Part shown: in pieces, positions 62,601-64,000 of the stretch
Numbering within the stretch: position 1 is the first letter of the stretch
Layout: each line of letters opens with the position of its first letter
Position numbers and translations under genes: made by a program
The notes under the pieces: generated by a model
The model's input: only the letters and a program-made list of their open reading frames with translations
The model's database searches: none
What the model was told of the DNA's origin: nothing
Source of the DNA: Occallatibacter gabretensis
GTDB taxonomy: Bacteria > Acidobacteriota > Terriglobia > Terriglobales > Acidobacteriaceae
DNA length: 64,000 nucleotides
Assembly: GCF_001449115.1 (NCBI RefSeq)
Contig: NZ_LAIJ01000009.1
Location: 1,077,763-1,141,762, forward strand
Direction: 5' to 3'

Positions 62601-63100
62601 ATAACATCGGCTACACGCCGAACTCGGCGCAGGCGGTGAGCCCGCAGATATCGGCCACCTACCGCGGCGCCAACGAATACCGGCCAAACAGAGTTCCCTC
62701 GGTAGGCGTTAACAACTGCCATAGCGGCCGCTCGTGCATTCAGAAAGTGAGCGCGGTGAACGGCACTGTGCAGTATGTCAACCTGGCGGCATTCTCACTG
62801 CCGGCCATCAAGGATGCAAACGGCACCCCGCTGAATCCCTTCGGCGATGCGTCGCGCAACCCGGCCCGTACGCCCAACTTCTACGAGACTGACCTGGACT
62901 TCAACAAGAAATTCCACGTGACGGAACGGGTAGGTATGGAGTTCCGCGCCGAGCTGTACAACATCTTCAACCACACCAACCTCTACCTGCCCTCGAGCGG
63001 TTTGAGCGGCACGCAAGGCGGCCCAGCCACCGGCGGCGGTACGGTCTCCGGCACCTTTGAGCCGCGCCTTGTGCAGTTCGGACTGAAGGCCACCTTTTAG
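59619..63100 (+). pseudogene. Oar-like TonB-dependent receptor, interrupted by a frameshift near 61660-61680
   Basis: Two overlapping frames together make one receptor of about 1160 residues. The first (59619 to about 61667) has a signal peptide (MKVKLLSIFFTVICVAVFGVPAWAQ), a carboxypeptidase regulatory domain (GSLVGTVKDASGAAVSGASVTA), and a plug with [57 protein letters not shown]. Its last correct segment is PGSVSMLTLTPGYTGA, after which the frame runs to a stop at 61718. The second frame (up to 63100) resumes with QFIQPYKGGGVYGKTLVNPDLNDFAPRIGLAW and ends in a barrel closing RLVQFGLKATF. The needed shift is -1, as from one lost base. It would import a large ligand if repaired. Confidence 0.85.
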
Positions 63101-63135
63101 TGGTTAGTTGTTCGTGATCGGTGATTCGTAAAAGT

Positions 63136-63166
63136 ATGGGCCCGGCCTCGCCGGGCCCATGCTTTT
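63136..63166 (+). terminator. Terminator after the TonB receptor
   Basis: ATGGGCCCGGC and GCCGGGCCCAT form a perfect 11-bp stem with loop CTC, followed by GCTTTT. Confidence 0.9.
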
Positions 63167-63170
63167 GCCC

Positions 63171-63524
63171 CTAAAGCTGTTGGAGATTGCGGAAAGTGAT
63201 GAAGTGGCCGCTCTGCTGGGCAAGGTCCGAGAGGAACCAGCCGAGAATAAAAAGCGCGGCAATCGCGCCGAGTGACCAGAGATAGAGCCGCACAGGCGGC
63301 GTCTGCGAGAGAGCAAGGTCGCGATCGGGATTGGTGCGCGCGGGCACAAGAAAGAGTATTCCGCTGAGCAGGCAGATGCAGGCGGCAAAGGCCAGCCGCA
63401 CCAGCGCAAATACCAGCCGCTCGCGCCAGTGCGTGCCGGGAAGAAAAAAGGTGTGAATGGCCGCATGGTACAGGCAGACTATGCATAGGAAGAAGGAAGT
63501 CGCTTTGGCGATATCCAGAAGCAT
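63171..63524 (-). CDS. Small three-helix membrane protein
   Basis: A 117-residue protein with three hydrophobic segments (SFFLCIVCLYHAAIHTFFL, LVFALVRLAFAACICLLSGILFLV and LYLWSLGAIAALFILGWFL) and a polar linker (PARTNPDRDLALSQTPPVR). It has several Cys and His in the first helix (LCIVCLYHAAIH). No family recognised. A GGTGG lies upstream of the ATG. It converges on the TonB receptor terminator and stands alone. Confidence 0.75.
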   Translation of the reverse strand: MLLDIAKATSFFLCIVCLYHAAIHTFFLPGTHWRERLVFALVRLAFAACICLLSGILFLVPARTNPDRDLALSQTPPVRLYLWSLGAIAALFILGWFLSDLAQQSGHFITFRNLQQL

Positions 63525-63654
63525 GGCAGGCCACCGAAAATAGTTTAGTTCCGATTGCGATGGAATGGGAGTATCTGTTCGCTTGTTTCGCGATTAGACT
63601 CGTAACTGACTTTTTACCCCTACACGAAGGCTCTGACGAAGGAGAGGCACCCCG

Positions 63655-64000
63655 ATGTTTCCCTACGATGCCGCGCTCGAAACAGTACTACAAACGACGC
63701 CGAACTCCATTGCAGATGTGTTGGGCCTGATGAAGACCATCGATTCGATTTGCGCGGCGAGTGATGGCTTGCGGTGGTTTAACTGGCTGTACATGCAGGT
63801 GACGCAGGCGGTGGAGCAGGATGTCGCAGCTGGGGGATTCAGCGATGCGGCGTGGCTGACTGCGCTGGATGTTGCATTTGCGACGTACTATTTTGACGCG
63901 CTGCGTGACTACCTGAGCGGGGCATCGTGCCCGGGATGCTGGGCAGCGGTGTTTGCAGTGCGTGACCAGGCTCCAATTGCACGGATTCAATTTGCATTGG
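63655..64000 (+). CDS. DUF5995-like protein, 5' part only
   Basis: The frame is open from ATG 63655, with AAGGAG 10 bases upstream, to the window end (115 codons). It begins MFPYDAALETVLQTTPNSI and includes the segments FNWLYMQVTQAVEQD and DAAWLTALDVAFATYYFDAL, which recall DUF5995 proteins (alpha-helical, function unknown). The 3' end is outside the window. Family call is from pattern memory and is not certain. Confidence 0.75.
   Translation, partial: MFPYDAALETVLQTTPNSIADVLGLMKTIDSICAASDGLRWFNWLYMQVTQAVEQDVAAGGFSDAAWLTALDVAFATYYFDALRDYLSGASCPGCWAAVFAVRDQAPIARIQFAL

Overview
The window most likely comes from the chromosome of an Acidobacteriota species of the Terriglobia/Acidobacteriaceae type. 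The evidence is the GC-rich coding, an Oar-like TonB-dependent receptor with an N-terminal carboxypeptidase regulatory domain, many small secreted or lipoprotein families of the kind seen in that phylum, a sucC-sucD pair, PadR regulators, and the dnaA / rpmH-rnpA-yidD-yidC arrangement. This assignment is inferred from gene content; no rRNA, tRNA or CRISPR array was seen. Most of the window is chromosomal core and ordinary accessory genes. No insertion sequence, phage or integrase was found.

Layout: 1-5.6 kb holds sucCD (TCA cycle), a secreted beta-sandwich protein, transaldolase and a conserved gene behind a long structured-looking leader. 5.6-8 kb (minus strand) holds a RelE/ParE-type toxin-antitoxin pair, a VOC protein and a secreted right-handed beta-helix protein. 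A 38-bp concentric palindrome separates the last of these from a divergent winged-helix/AAA regulator (8.2-10.1 kb). 10.6-13.2 kb (minus) is the operon hslV-DUF3052-hslU, followed by a B12-binding radical SAM protein. 15.4-22.5 kb (plus) holds a serine hydrolase, an Old Yellow Enzyme homologue, a CDF zinc exporter, a methyltransferase, an AlaC-type aminotransferase and a PadR regulator coupled to a membrane protein. 23.5-30.5 kb holds DUF2071, a double-length ThyX-like protein, a second PadR with its own operator-promoter, an MFS exporter, ndk and a COG4705 membrane protein.

30.8-36.5 kb is a more accessory-looking stretch: a DHA2 drug efflux pump, small membrane proteins, a TetR regulator, and an uncharacterised small membrane protein followed by a radical SAM enzyme. 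36.5-48.4 kb holds a DUF2961/GH172-like secreted glycosidase, a GT-C family glycosyltransferase, an outer-membrane protein, two tandem DUF1254 lipoproteins, a Jag/KhpB-like RNA-binding protein with an RGG tail, a divergent nucleoside hydrolase, a lipoprotein and a VOC protein. 48.4-53.4 kb is the replication-initiation neighbourhood: dnaA diverges from rpmH-rnpA-yidD-yidC, but the intergenic region has no consensus DnaA boxes, and DnaA carries His where Asp433 of E. coli DnaA reads the box. 53.4-64 kb holds a TIGR01777 epimerase, an XRE-cupin regulator, a 5'-nucleotidase, an ECF sigma factor coupled to a two-helix membrane protein, an AsmA-like protein, an Oar-like TonB receptor interrupted by a frameshift, and a DUF5995 gene cut by the window edge.

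The most interesting leads are the altered DnaA recognition residue with missing boxes, the double ThyX with its catalytic motif split between halves, the HslV leader peptide with DUF3052 inserted between hslV and hslU, the regulator/beta-helix palindrome, the ECF/small-membrane-protein pair, and the two PadR operator architectures. All functional statements are homology judgements made by eye; none was checked by database search.
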